A stretch of 64,000 bases of DNA, taken from positions 35,304 through 99,303 of the forward strand of contig CALRNL020000010.1 in NCBI GenBank assembly GCA_943369525.1, written 5' to 3'. Source of the DNA: BAIKAL-G1 sp943369525. Its GTDB lineage: Bacteria > Cyanobacteriota > Cyanobacteriia > PCC-6307 > Cyanobiaceae. Made by a program: the position numbers and the translations under genes. The notes under the pieces are model-generated. The model was not told the origin of the DNA. It searched no databases and saw only the letters and a list, made by a program, of their open reading frames with translations. Numbering within the stretch: position 1 is the stretch's first letter; each line of letters starts with the position of its first letter. Shown piece by piece: positions 1-8,501 of the stretch.

Positions 1-1128
1 TACGCGTTTATCGCTAAGGACTACACCACGCAAGCTGCGCTGTATACGCACCACCAGTACATCGCCATCTTCTTGATGTGCGGTGCCTTCGCCCACGGTG
101 CGATCTTCTTCATCCGCGACTACGACCCGGAAGCGAACAAGAACAACGTTCTTGCCCGCATGCTGGAGCACAAGGAAGCGATCATCAGCCACCTCAGCTG
201 GGTTTCCCTGTTCCTCGGCTTTCACACCCTGGGTCTCTACGTCCACAACGATGTGGTTGTTGCTTTCGGCACCCCCGAGAAGCAAATCCTGGTGGAGCCT
301 GTCTTTGCCCAGTTCGTCCAAGCCGCTAGCGGCAAGGCGCTCTATGGCTTTGATGTGCTCCTGGCCAATTCCGCTAGCGCTGCCAGCACCACCAGTGCGG
401 TTTACCTACCCGGTTGGCTCGATGCAATCAATGGCGGCAGTGACCTCTTCCTGCAGATTGGCCCTGGTGACTTCCTGGTTCACCACGCCATCGCCCTGGG
501 TCTGCACACCACAACCCTGATCCTGGTGAAGGGTGCCCTGGATGCCCGCGGCTCCAAGCTGATGCCCGATAAAAAGGACTTCGGCTACTCCTTCCCCTGC
601 GACGGCCCCGGCCGTGGCGGCACCTGCGATATCTCCGCCTGGGACTCCTTCTATCTGGCAGTCTTCTGGGCTCTGAATACCGTCGGTTGGGTCACCTTCT
701 ACTGGCATTGGAAGCACCTCGCCATCTGGCAGGGCAACGTTGCCCAGTTCAACGAATCCAGCACCTATCTGATGGGCTGGTTCCGGGACTACCTCTGGCT
801 CAATAGCTCCCAGCTGATCAACGGTTACAACCCGTTCGGCAGCAACAACCTGGCCGTCTGGTCCTGGATGTTCCTGTTCGGTCACCTGGTGTGGGCCACC
901 GGTTTCATGTTCCTGATCTCCTGGCGCGGTTACTGGCAGGAGCTAATCGAGACCATCGTTTGGGCCCATCAACGCACCCCGCTCGCCAACTTGGTGGGCT
1001 GGCGCGATAAGCCCGTCGCTCTCTCGATCGTTCAGGCCCGGGTGGTTGGTCTAGCCCATTTCACCATTGGCTACATCCTCACCTACGGCGCCTTCCTGAT
1101 CGCCTCCACCTCCGGTAAGTTCGGCTGA
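1..1128 (+). CDS. psaB: Photosystem I P700 apoprotein A2 (PsaB), C-terminal part
   Basis: The reading frame is open from the first base of the window and ends with a stop at 1126-1128, giving the last 375 residues of a protein that is normally about 735 long. PsaB pairs with PsaA to form the photosystem I core in the thylakoid membrane, binding P700 chlorophyll and the FX iron-sulfur cluster. The FX loop is visible as CDGPGRGGTC, with its two cysteine codons at 598-600 and 624-626. The hydrophobic segments and His-rich stretches downstream of it fit the electron-transfer core domain. The start lies outside the window, presumably after psaA. A strong terminator follows directly. Confidence 0.98.
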   Translation, partial: YAFIAKDYTTQAALYTHHQYIAIFLMCGAFAHGAIFFIRDYDPEANKNNVLARMLEHKEAIISHLSWVSLFLGFHTLGLYVHNDVVVAFGTPEKQILVEPVFAQFVQAASGKALYGFDVLLANSASAASTTSAVYLPGWLDAINGGSDLFLQIGPGDFLVHHAIALGLHTTTLILVKGALDARGSKLMPDKKDFGYSFPCDGPGRGGTCDISAWDSFYLAVFWALNTVGWVTFYWHWKHLAIWQGNVAQFNESSTYLMGWFRDYLWLNSSQLINGYNPFGSNNLAVWSWMFLFGHLVWATGFMFLISWRGYWQELIETIVWAHQRTPLANLVGWRDKPVALSIVQARVVGLAHFTIGYILTYGAFLIASTSGKFG

Positions 1129-1166
1129 TCCCAGTGGATTAGCTGTCCTCTCGAGGGACGACACCA

Positions 1167-1191
1167 CCCCCGGCCTAGCCGGGGGTTTTTT
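1167..1191 (+). terminator. Intrinsic terminator after psaB
   Basis: An 8-bp GC-only stem (1167-1174 with 1178-1185) with a 3-nt loop is followed by six T residues. It lies 39 nt after the psaB stop. Confidence 0.9.
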
Positions 1192-1778
1192 AATGGCGGA
1201 GGTTTCGCCCATCCCCTGGCCATGGTGCCGTAGCCAGTTGCCATGGGCCTGCCTTGGTGCTTGCCGTCCGTAAAGACAACCCCCGGCACCGCTTTGGCTA
1301 ACCCACCAGTTCAGGCCCTGGGATGGGGATGACTGTGGGGTTCCCTTAGGGGCTCGCAGGGATTCGTTGGTTGGGGACGAAGGCTGCTTGCCTGGGCCAG
1401 GGCCGTCCCCATCGTCTGCAGGTCCGATGGCGAAGCTGCAGCCCAATGGGATAGCTGGAACCTTTCAGCCTTTGGGCCGGGTTCGGACGGCACCCCATCA
1501 CGCCGCAACCCAGCAGTCCCGAAGCGCAGGCCCTGGGGCGGGGGCTGGATGGGTCTGTATGCAGTTAGGGCTGCTGCCCCCCCAAGGGCCCCCTTGCCTT
1601 GCTGGTCCACATCGGCTGTTGGGCTTTGCGTGCTCGCCTGATTGCAACTGGCCAGCCCCCATAGGGCTGGTTCAACCATGGCTGCCCCATGCCAGGGGCC
1701 CCTCGGAGGCCCAGCAGCGTTGATCACTAGGACGACCAGTAACAACCGGGCTAGGGGACCACTTCCCTAGCAAGCCAT
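1192..1778. other. Gene-poor stretch between psaB and psaL
   Basis: About 590 bases with no convincing gene. Open frames exist on both strands, but their translations are Pro/Gly/Ala-rich without family motifs, as expected from high-GC noise. A 7-bp hairpin at 1652-1670 lacks a T-run. No RNA gene was recognised. Confidence 0.5.
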
Positions 1779-1805
1779 TAAAAAGGCCCCGCAAATTGCG
1801 GAGCC
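1779..1805 (-). terminator. Intrinsic terminator after psaL
   Basis: Read on the minus strand, a GC-rich stem around the GCAATTTGC core (GGCTCCGC paired with GCGGGGCC) is followed by a T-run (the A residues at 1780-1784). It ends the psaI-psaL unit and is convergent with psaB. Confidence 0.85.
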
Positions 1806-1883
1806 TGGGGTGCTATCGCTGGAATCTCCTTTGGGGTCGAATTCTTTTGGCGATGGCTGCTTGAGTTGGCGCTTGGCTGAAAA

Positions 1884-2375
1884 TCAGCCGACGCTCCAAA
1901 CGCCACCGGCGATTTTCACCAGGGGAGACACGATCTCGGTGCCAGCCAGGAACCAGGCGAAGGCGGCACCACCGCAACCGCCCAGCCAGAAGCCGCTGGC
2001 AAATTCGGCCCAACCGGCTTTGGTGAACAGGTCGGCAGGAGGATTGTCGATGGTGGCGTCGGCAGGCTGGACGTTCGGCCCGTTGCCAGCGGTTCCGTAA
2101 AGGGACAGGCAGACGGTGAGGATCGACACCAGGCCGATGGTGGCTAGCAGGCCGGAGGTGCTGGCGTACTCGGTGAGGCGCAGGGGCCCGGTGATGGCGA
2201 AGGGGCCATAGAGGAAAAAACCATGGGCCATGCCCACTTCCAGGCCGCGACGGTTCGGCGACAGGGAAGGGCGATAGGCCGGCAGGGCATTCAGGAACGC
2301 CTTGCTGAAGGAGCTGCTGTTGATCGGGGTGGCCAGATTGCCGACGGTGGGGTCGGCGACGGGGGTCACGGTCAT
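1884..2375 (-). CDS. psaL: Photosystem I reaction centre subunit XI (PsaL)
   Basis: The 163-residue product has the length and character of cyanobacterial PsaL, the membrane subunit at the centre of the photosystem I trimer. Visible family features are the N-terminal TPINSSSFSKAFLNALPAYR region, the RRGLEVGMAHGFFLYGPF segment that carries chlorophyll ligands, and two hydrophobic spans near residues 72-92 and 120-145. It lies 44 nt downstream of psaI on the same strand, so the two are probably co-transcribed, and a terminator follows. Confidence 0.97.
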   Translation of the reverse strand: MTVTPVADPTVGNLATPINSSSFSKAFLNALPAYRPSLSPNRRGLEVGMAHGFFLYGPFAITGPLRLTEYASTSGLLATIGLVSILTVCLSLYGTAGNGPNVQPADATIDNPPADLFTKAGWAEFASGFWLGGCGGAAFAWFLAGTEIVSPLVKIAGGVWSVG

Positions 2376-2419
2376 GGGTTCAAGGAAAGAAGCGGTTGAC
2401 GGAAGGGAAGCGAGCCGGA

Positions 2420-2536
2420 TCAGTCGCTGGCTTCAATCACGTTGAAAAGCAGGGCCATGGCGACCGCTGGACCGAGGATTCCGACCAGGGGAACAAACAC
2501 CGAGGGAAGCCAGGCGGCGACGAAGTCTCCGGTCAT
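2420..2536 (-). CDS. psaI: Photosystem I subunit VIII (PsaI)
   Basis: A 38-residue protein beginning MTGDFVAAWLPSVFVPLVG and ending FNVIEASD, with one membrane span. Length, the PSVFVPLVG motif and position directly upstream of psaL identify PsaI, a small one-helix subunit beside PsaL in the trimerisation domain. It is short enough to be missed by ORF callers with a length cutoff. Confidence 0.95.
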   Translation of the reverse strand: MTGDFVAAWLPSVFVPLVGILGPAVAMALLFNVIEASD

Positions 2537-2547
2537 CAGGGCAAGCC

Positions 2548-2573
2548 AATACAGTCAGCGCAGTTACTGTAAG
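2548..2573 (-). promoter_or_regulatory. Possible psaI-psaL promoter region
   Basis: On the minus strand a TGTATT box (2548-2553) lies 12 nt upstream of the psaI ATG. A TTACA half-site resembling one arm of the HLR1 (RpaB-binding) element lies about 14 nt further upstream. Only one arm is convincing, so RpaB control is speculative. Confidence 0.3.
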
Positions 2574-2634
2574 AAGGCCCCCCGATCTGGCCCGGTAGGG
2601 CCTCGGTGGGCGACATAAAAGTTCAATCCTTGCC

Positions 2635-3171
2635 ATGACCCAGGCCCTCTCCGGCGGCGCCGTTGCCCTTGTTTTGCTGGTGCTGTGGCTGCTGGGTCGC
2701 CCCAGGCGCCCACTGATGCGCTCCACCGATGGGGCTGCGGTCGCTGCCCTCAACCGGGTCCAAATGGAGAGGGTCGTGGCCGTACCGGCCTCGGGCGAGG
2801 GGCCTGGCATGGAGTTAGAGCCCCAGTTGATACCGGAGCTGGAGGCTGGCCCCGGCCCCCTAGCGGGGGGTCTTGTCCCTGGGGGGCTCTGGCCGCAGCC
2901 CCGCAACCTGCGGGAGCTGAATGCCCAGCTCGCCTCCCTCAAGGCCGGCTATGCCCTAGGCGGCCCGGCCCGGCGCCAGGCCATGGAAACCTGTCTGGCC
3001 TGGGGCCACCGTTCGGCCCTGCCCCTACTGCACCTGGGCCTGCGTGATGCCGATCCGGCGGTGGCGGTCCTGGCGGCCCGGGGCCTCGATCGCTTCCGCG
3101 GTCGCAGTGGGGCCCCTGCCCCCCTGGCTCAGGCCGCCAGGTTGCCCCGCAACGTGGCCCGCACCCGGTAG
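2635..3171 (+). CDS. Membrane-anchored hypothetical protein with HEAT-like C-terminus
   Basis: A 178-residue product with one N-terminal hydrophobic span (about residues 5-21) followed by basic residues, which suggests a single-pass protein. A Pro/Gly-rich linker follows (about 50-90). The C-terminal part contains a helical repeat pattern (ALPLLHLGLRDADPAVAVLA, near 127-146) typical of HEAT-like units, so a scaffolding or binding role is plausible. I do not recognise a specific family. The 3' end overlaps the convergent glycosyltransferase gene by 43 nt. Confidence 0.65.
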   Translation: MTQALSGGAVALVLLVLWLLGRPRRPLMRSTDGAAVAALNRVQMERVVAVPASGEGPGMELEPQLIPELEAGPGPLAGGLVPGGLWPQPRNLRELNAQLASLKAGYALGGPARRQAMETCLAWGHRSALPLLHLGLRDADPAVAVLAARGLDRFRGRSGAPAPLAQAARLPRNVARTR

Positions 3172-4088
3172 ATCGGCCGTCCCTGGCTTTCGTGGTAGGT
3201 GCGCATCTGCAGCTCAGCCAGCAGGCCAAAGCAGAACAGCTGCACGCCGCTGATGATCGCCAGTACGGCCGCCAGCAACAGGGGTCTGGTGCCGATGTCG
3301 GCGCCGGTGAGCAGCTTGCCCGCCACCAGATAGCCGCCGATTAGGAGGCCCAAGGCCATGGCCACCAGGCCCCAGAAGCCGAAGACATGCATGGGCCGGG
3401 TTAGGAACCGCTTCATAAACCAGACGGTCAGCAGGTCCATCAGCACCCGGAAGGTGCGGTCAATGCCGTAGTGGCTCTTGCCATGGCGCCGGGGTTGGTG
3501 GCCCACCTTCACTTCCGTGATTCGGGCGCCTTCGATCGCCGCCAGGGCCGGTAGGAAGCGGTGCAGTTCGCCGTAGAGATTGAGGTCGCCAACAAGTTCG
3601 CGCCGGTAGGCCTTGAGGGAGCAGCCGTAGTCGTGCAGCACCACCCCGGTGACCCGGGCGATCAGCTGGTTGGCGATGCGCGACGGTAGCAGGCGGCTGA
3701 TGGCGCCGTCCTGGCGTTGGTGGCGCCAGCCGCTGACCAGGTCGAAGCCCTGCTCCAGGGTTTGGACCAGCAGGGGGATGTCGGCGGGGTCGTTCTGGAG
3801 ATCGCCATCGAGGGTCACGATCACGCTGCCCAAGCTGGCATCAAAGCCCGCCGCCATGGCGGCCGTTTGGCCGTAATTGCGGCGCAGCAGCACCACGACC
3901 AACTCGGGGGTGGCTGCCGCCAGTTGACGCAACAGGCCTGCGCTGCCATCAACCGAGCCATCGTCCACGAACACCAGCTCAAAGCTGCGGCCCAGGGGCC
4001 GCAGGGCCGCGACCAGTTGGGCCACCAGCTGGGGCAGGCTGGCCTCCTCGTTGAACAGGGGCACCACCACGGAAAGATCAGGCACCAA
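3129..4088 (-). CDS. Family 2 glycosyltransferase, polyprenyl-phosphate type
   Basis: The 319-residue product has a GT2 (GT-A fold) catalytic domain: VVVPLFNEE near residue 7, FVDDGSVDGS near 40-49 and the metal-binding DGD at 94-96. Two hydrophobic spans follow near 235-258 and 270-292. This architecture matches GtrB/dolichyl-phosphate-mannose-synthase-like enzymes that load a sugar from a nucleotide donor onto undecaprenyl phosphate at the cytoplasmic membrane. The acceptor and sugar cannot be read from sequence. No ATG is available at the N-terminus; the start is TTG at 4088 or GTG at 4085. The last 43 nt overlap the convergent upstream gene. Confidence 0.88.
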   Translation of the reverse strand: MVPDLSVVVPLFNEEASLPQLVAQLVAALRPLGRSFELVFVDDGSVDGSAGLLRQLAAATPELVVVLLRRNYGQTAAMAAGFDASLGSVIVTLDGDLQNDPADIPLLVQTLEQGFDLVSGWRHQRQDGAISRLLPSRIANQLIARVTGVVLHDYGCSLKAYRRELVGDLNLYGELHRFLPALAAIEGARITEVKVGHQPRRHGKSHYGIDRTFRVLMDLLTVWFMKRFLTRPMHVFGFWGLVAMALGLLIGGYLVAGKLLTGADIGTRPLLLAAVLAIISGVQLFCFGLLAELQMRTYHESQGRPIYRVRATLRGNLAA

Positions 4089-4221
4089 TCCCCCGTGCTG
4101 GCTGCAGCAACCTTGTTGGATGCAACTTAGGTCGTTGCAGGGCGCCGCCTAGGGCCGAAGGACTTGCCGTCTCCAGGCCCTCGCAACTCCCGGGTTTGGT
4201 GTCAAGCCAGATCGACCGAAT

Positions 4222-4980
4222 TCAGGCCAGGGTCGTGCCGTCGTGGCAGCGCCGCACCCGGCCCGCGCCCCGCAGCTCCTGGCGGTAGTGGCGGCTAATT
4301 GGATCCTGGTGGTGGCTCTCCAGGCTGTTGATGGCCAGGCCGTTGTGGCCATGCTCGCGGCCGGAGCTGTGCAGATAGCGGCCCTGGCCGAGATGGAGGC
4401 CCACGTGGGTGCAACGGTTGGGCCGGCCAAAAAAGATCAGGTCACCCGGCTGCAGCAGGCCGTAGGTCCCGGGTCGCACCGCCACCGGTTGGCAGAACCG
4501 TTCCTGCTGGTAGGCATCGCGGGGAATCCAGATGCCGGCCTGGGCGAAGGCGGCCTGGGTAAAGCCAGAGCAGTCGTAATCCGGCCCGAGGCTGCCGCCC
4601 CAGAGGTAGTGGTTGGGCCGGTGCCGGGCCGCTTCGGCGAAGGCCAACACCGAATCCAACCGGGCCCGAATCGCGGCGCTGGTCAGTAACCGGGGTGGCT
4701 TGGGGCTGGAGGCCCGGGCCCGGCCCAGCAGCTGGGCGGGATCGATCCAACCGGGATAGCCGTCTTCCACCAGGCGCACCCTCAGGCGCCCGGCTCCGGC
4801 GGGATCGGTGCCGGTCACGGTGAGCTGGCGCCCGGCGGCGGCCTCGGTGGCCAGGCCGGGGCCGCGGGCGCGGCTGTGGCAGGGCAGGGCTGCCAGCAGG
4901 GTCCAGGTGGTTCCGGTTTGGAGGAGTTCGGGGGCGGCCGGGGTGCCTGGCGCCAGGATGCCTAAGTTCGTGAAAGCCAC
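4222..4980 (-). CDS. SH3-like/NlpC-P60 cell-wall peptidase
   Basis: The 252-residue product has an N-terminal beta-rich region resembling a bacterial SH3 fold (about 20-85) and a C-terminal NlpC/P60 (C40) domain. The catalytic set is visible as Cys137 in DYDCSGF, His192 in THVGLHLG and a third polar residue, probably His204 in YLHSSG. Such enzymes cut peptide stems of peptidoglycan, usually gamma-D-Glu-diamino acid bonds. The start is GTG, and no clear signal peptide is seen. It is divergent from the beta-lactamase-fold gene with only 11 nt between the chosen starts, so the pair probably shares a promoter region and a wall-related role. Confidence 0.87.
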   Translation of the reverse strand: MAFTNLGILAPGTPAAPELLQTGTTWTLLAALPCHSRARGPGLATEAAAGRQLTVTGTDPAGAGRLRVRLVEDGYPGWIDPAQLLGRARASSPKPPRLLTSAAIRARLDSVLAFAEAARHRPNHYLWGGSLGPDYDCSGFTQAAFAQAGIWIPRDAYQQERFCQPVAVRPGTYGLLQPGDLIFFGRPNRCTHVGLHLGQGRYLHSSGREHGHNGLAINSLESHHQDPISRHYRQELRGAGRVRRCHDGTTLA

Positions 4981-4991
4981 AGGCGACGCCG

Positions 4992-5912
4992 ATGGGGTTC
5001 TATGGCCCGGATGGGGCGATGGACGCGATCCTCGCCGATGGCATGGCGGCCCTGGAGGCCGACGGGCGTCCCGCCCTGAAGGACAACCTGTCGGTGACCT
5101 GGCTGCGCTATTCCAGCTCGCCCCTGGCCGGGGCCTGGGGCGATGGGGCCCAGGCCCCCCCGGTTCAAGGGGCCAGCTGGGCCGGTGAGCGGGCCCGCTA
5201 TCCCGCCAGCGTGGTGAAACTCGCCTACCTGGTGGCTGCGGAAGCCTGGCTGCAGCGCCAATGGCTGGAGCGCTCCCCCGAGTTGGACCGGGCCCTGGCC
5301 GCCATGATCCAGGATTCCAGCAATGACGCCACCGGCCTGGTGGTGGACCTGCTGAGCGGCACCACCAGCGGTCCGGAGCTGCCGCCTGGGGCCCTCGCCA
5401 GCTGGAGCGAGCAGCGCCAGTTGGTGAACCGTTGGTATGGCTCCCTGGGTTGGCCCCAATGGCAGGGCTGCAATGCCTGCCAGAAAACCTGGGGGGATGG
5501 CCCCTTTGGCCGGGAGCGCCAGTCCTACGGCCCGGATTTGGCCAACCGCAATCGCCTCAGCACGGACTTCACGGCCAGGCTGCTGCACGGCATCGTCAGC
5601 GGCGACCTGGTGTCTCCCCTGGCCTGCCAGCGCATGCAGGGCCTGCTGCAGCGCAGCCTCGATCCCCAGTGGCGTCACGCCGATCCGGAGAATCAGGTGG
5701 ATGGCTTCCTGGGCGCCGGCTTGCCGGGCGAGGCCCGCCTCTGGAGCAAGGCCGGCTGGATGAGCCAGGCCAGACATGATGCGGCCTACGTCGAGATCGA
5801 AGGCCACCAGCCCTTCCTGGTGGTGGCCTTCAGCGAGGGAGCGGACCGGGCCGCCGATGCCAGCCTGCTTCCAGCCCTGGCCCAACGGCTGGCGGAGGCT
5901 TGCCGGCCATGA
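4992..5912 (+). CDS. Beta-lactamase-fold serine hydrolase (class A-like)
   Basis: The 306-residue product shows the active-site pattern of the penicillin-binding/class A beta-lactamase superfamily: SVVK (Ser73, Lys76), an SSN motif in place of SDN at 109-111, and SKAG at 252-255 in place of K[TS]G. The Ala in the last motif is unusual and may weaken beta-lactam turnover, so a housekeeping wall-related hydrolase is as likely as a resistance enzyme. There is no obvious signal peptide from the chosen ATG. The gene is divergent from the NlpC/P60 peptidase gene. Family assignment is firm; the substrate is unknown. Confidence 0.8.
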   Translation: MGFYGPDGAMDAILADGMAALEADGRPALKDNLSVTWLRYSSSPLAGAWGDGAQAPPVQGASWAGERARYPASVVKLAYLVAAEAWLQRQWLERSPELDRALAAMIQDSSNDATGLVVDLLSGTTSGPELPPGALASWSEQRQLVNRWYGSLGWPQWQGCNACQKTWGDGPFGRERQSYGPDLANRNRLSTDFTARLLHGIVSGDLVSPLACQRMQGLLQRSLDPQWRHADPENQVDGFLGAGLPGEARLWSKAGWMSQARHDAAYVEIEGHQPFLVVAFSEGADRAADASLLPALAQRLAEACRP

Positions 5913-6015
5913 GCCCTGCGGCAAGGGCTGGCCTGGCCAATTCTTTCGGCATTCCCCCATGGCCATGGCTTAGCAAACGGGCTTTGCTTGGCACGAGTTC
6001 CGCCCGCTGATCCCG

Positions 6016-6189
6016 ATGCCCCTGCTTCCCCGCTGGCGCTTCATGACCGATGGGGCCAAGGCCCTCACGAAGCGAACTGCCGTTTCCGCGGGGGTGCTGC
6101 TGGTGGTGCTGGTGCTCTTCAGGGCCCTGCTGCCCTGGATCCTGCTCGCGCTTCTCATCTACTGGCTGTGGAAGGTCGTCAGCAAGTAA
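6016..6189 (+). CDS. Small single-span membrane protein (57 aa)
   Basis: An ATG at 6016 opens a 57-residue frame: a basic N-terminus (PLLPRWRF, KALTKR), one strongly hydrophobic segment (about 24-50, LLVVLVLFRALLPWILLALL) and a short basic tail. The pattern fits a real thylakoid or plasma-membrane micro-protein rather than noise, and cyanobacteria carry many such proteins. No function is recognised. It stands alone, 103 nt after the beta-lactamase-fold gene. Confidence 0.6.
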   Translation: MPLLPRWRFMTDGAKALTKRTAVSAGVLLVVLVLFRALLPWILLALLIYWLWKVVSK

Positions 6190-6820
6190 TTCGATCGTCA
6201 GCATGCCAACCCCCTGGCCAGCGCCTCGGCGCCAGAGCCTGATCCCAGCGGCCAATCCAAAGAGTGACCAAGCAACGAGGATCCATAGGGTTGCTCCTTC
6301 ATCCCCCCTTGCCTGGATCAAGCTGCCATTGGCACTCGGGAGGACCAGGGCCAGGCACCAGGGATTGTTCGTGGGCTTGGGTCTCCGAGTCCCTCCGTTG
6401 TTCATAGTCCAGGGGTTGAAATTCTTTGGGCAGGGCCCGATTGGGTTGCCCATAGCACCCACCAAGCCATTCGGGTTGGCTGATGCCGTACCTGGAGATT
6501 TCTGCCACTGTTTGTATCTTGGCTGCGGCATTTTCTGGACCTTAAAGGCCTGTGCTTGCTGCCAAGACGGGTCGACGCAGACGGGTATCTCCAGGTTAAT
6601 TCTCCGTAGTGATGTATTATTGAAGGGCTGGCTAGGCCCGGCCAGTAATCATGCTTTGATCTGACAACTGCTGTCGATTTGGCCTTCTTGAGGGGGGCTT
6701 TTCTTGGCTATTGATTGGTCCTTGATGGGCCCAGGCAATGGGGCTCGAATGGATGTTTATTCCTTATGATTGCAGTGGCAGTGTAAGAAAGTAGATGCTT
6801 TTCTTGACACTGATTTAGAA
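6190..6820. other. Gene-poor, more AT-rich stretch before tRNA-Ser
   Basis: About 630 bases with no convincing gene. From about 6500 the sequence is visibly more AT-rich than its surroundings. It holds a TATTAT box (6616-6621) and several hairpins, ending in a weak terminator-like structure near 6682-6707, which could mark a small RNA. A minus-strand frame through the region has one hydrophobic stretch but no family motif. Confidence 0.4.
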
Positions 6821-6909
6821 CGGAGAGGGAGGGATTCGAACCCTCGACAGAAGTTGCCTCCTGTAACTCCTTAGCAGGGAGCCGCTTTCAACCACTCAGC
6901 CACCTCTCC
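6821..6909 (-). tRNA. tRNA-Ser(GCU)
   Basis: Read on the minus strand, a 7-bp acceptor stem (GGAGAGG/CCTCTCC), a long variable arm typical of class II tRNAs, the GGTTCGAATCC T-arm and the anticodon loop CTGCTAA are all present. The anticodon GCU reads AGC/AGU serine codons. No CCA is encoded. Confidence 0.96.
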
Positions 6910-7134
6910 AGGTGCCAATCCACCTTATCAGCGGGTTGCCCCGTTCGCCCAGGGCTGGGGTGCCCTGTTGGGATCTGGGTTGGCGGACGCTGGGCCCATT
7001 GCCAGGGCCCTGTGGCAGTTCAGGCTCGGCCGGGGTTCGGGGATCGCCGGGGCGTGGCGTCTTTGGGCCCCTCGGGCTTCTCCCGCTGGGGCTGGGCTAC
7101 TGGTCAGGAGCCCAGCTGGGCAGGGCCCAGCCCC

Positions 7135-8427
7135 TCAGCCGTCGCTCCCCAGGCGCGGCAAGCGGTGTTTGAAGCCGCAGAGGATTTCCCAGGGGATTGT
7201 GCCGCAGGCATCGCTCCAGGTTTCCGGGCTGATGCCGGGATCGTTGTCGTCCTCGCCGCCGAGCAGGGTCACGGTGGCACCCAGCTCCAGGTCGGGGGCA
7301 TCGGTGACATCGATCACCATCTGATCCATGGTGATCGCTCCCACCTGGGGCAACAGCCGGCCCCGGTGCAGCACCTTCAGCCGCCCCGACAGCAGCCTGG
7401 GCACCCCATCGGCGTAGCCGATGCCGACCACCGCCAGGCGGCTGGGCCGCTGGGTGATGAAGCGGTGGCCGTAGCTCACGCCCACCCCCGCCGGCACCTC
7501 CCGCAGCAGGCTGACCCGGGCCCGCACCCGCATGGCCGGCCGCAGGGCGAGGTCGCTGCCCAGGTGGGCGGCGGGGCTGTGGCCATAGAGGGCCAGGCCC
7601 ACCCGCACCAGGTCGAAGTGGAGGCTGGGGCTGCGCAGGGTGCCGGCCGAATTGGCCAGGTGGCGGCAGCCCACCGCCAGCCCCTGGTTTTGCACCTCCG
7701 CCAGCACGCTTTCGTAGCGCTGCAATTGCAGGCGGCTGAGGTCGTTGTCCTGGTGGCCTGCCGGGTTGGGGTCCTGGCTGATGGGGGCATCGGCATGGGC
7801 CAGGTGGGAATAGATCCCGGCCAGCTGGATCGAGTCCAGGCCGCTGATCGCTTGCGCTAGCCGGGGACCCTCCTGCCAATCGGCGCCGAGGCGGGTCATG
7901 CCGGTATCCACTTTGAGGTGCACCGCCATCGCCCGGCCGCTGCCGCTGGCCAGGGTCTGGCAGAGCAGGGCCTCGCGCATGGTGCTGAGCGTGGGCATCA
8001 GCTGGGCCTCCAGGCAGTTGCGCAGCTCCTCCGGCTGGATCAGGTTGCCGAGCACGAGCACCGGTTCCCGCAAGCCGGCCTGGCGCAGCTCCAATCCTTC
8101 CCCCAGGGTGGCCACGCCGAAGCAGCTGGCCCCAGCCGCCGCCGCCGCCCGGGCCACCGGCACGGCCCCATGGCCATAGCCATCGGCCTTGACCACCGCC
8201 ATCAAATGGCAGCCAGGGGCCAGGGAGCGCCTCAGGGCCCGCACATTGGCGCTGATCGCCGACCCACTCACTTCCACCCAGGCGCGTTGGCGCGGGTGGG
8301 TGCCAAGCTCCGTTTGAGGGGAGATTTCCCGCTGGTGGCAGCCTTCCGTCTGCTTGGGTTGGTGAATTGGGTTGGCGTCCAGGGGGGGGCGGGGCAGGCC
8401 GCGGGATGGGGGCAAGCGGTCCGACAT
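7135..8427 (-). CDS. alr: Alanine racemase
   Basis: This PLP enzyme converts L- and D-alanine to supply D-Ala for peptidoglycan. The 430-residue product has the PLP-lysine motif AVVKADGYGHG (Lys80), the second-domain GVSYGHRF segment containing the catalytic Tyr, and TMDQMVIDVTD near the C-terminus. The N-terminal 45 residues before RAWVEVSG are longer than usual for the family, so a later start is possible, but the ATG at 8427 is the only clear one. It is divergent from the HNH gene with a 74-nt gap and lies about 225 nt from tRNA-Ser. Confidence 0.94.
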   Translation of the reverse strand: MSDRLPPSRGLPRPPLDANPIHQPKQTEGCHQREISPQTELGTHPRQRAWVEVSGSAISANVRALRRSLAPGCHLMAVVKADGYGHGAVPVARAAAAAGASCFGVATLGEGLELRQAGLREPVLVLGNLIQPEELRNCLEAQLMPTLSTMREALLCQTLASGSGRAMAVHLKVDTGMTRLGADWQEGPRLAQAISGLDSIQLAGIYSHLAHADAPISQDPNPAGHQDNDLSRLQLQRYESVLAEVQNQGLAVGCRHLANSAGTLRSPSLHFDLVRVGLALYGHSPAAHLGSDLALRPAMRVRARVSLLREVPAGVGVSYGHRFITQRPSRLAVVGIGYADGVPRLLSGRLKVLHRGRLLPQVGAITMDQMVIDVTDAPDLELGATVTLLGGEDDNDPGISPETWSDACGTIPWEILCGFKHRLPRLGSDG

Positions 8428-8501
8428 CAGCGAACGGTAGGCGGCATCACAGGGGGCCCCTGGATGGTCTCGCTAGCATGGCGCCAACCAGGCACGCGGG
8501 C

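Noticed and set aside
4992..5912. Antibiotic-resistance gene interpretation of the beta-lactamase-fold protein
   Set aside because: Motif changes (SSN, SKAG) and the wall-hydrolase neighbour make a resistance role unsupported.
5830..6531. Long minus-strand open frame (233 codons) over the beta-lactamase-fold gene end and the gap
   Set aside because: It runs antisense to a supported gene for part of its length and has repeated Gln/Gly/Arg-rich noise. One hydrophobic patch alone is not enough.
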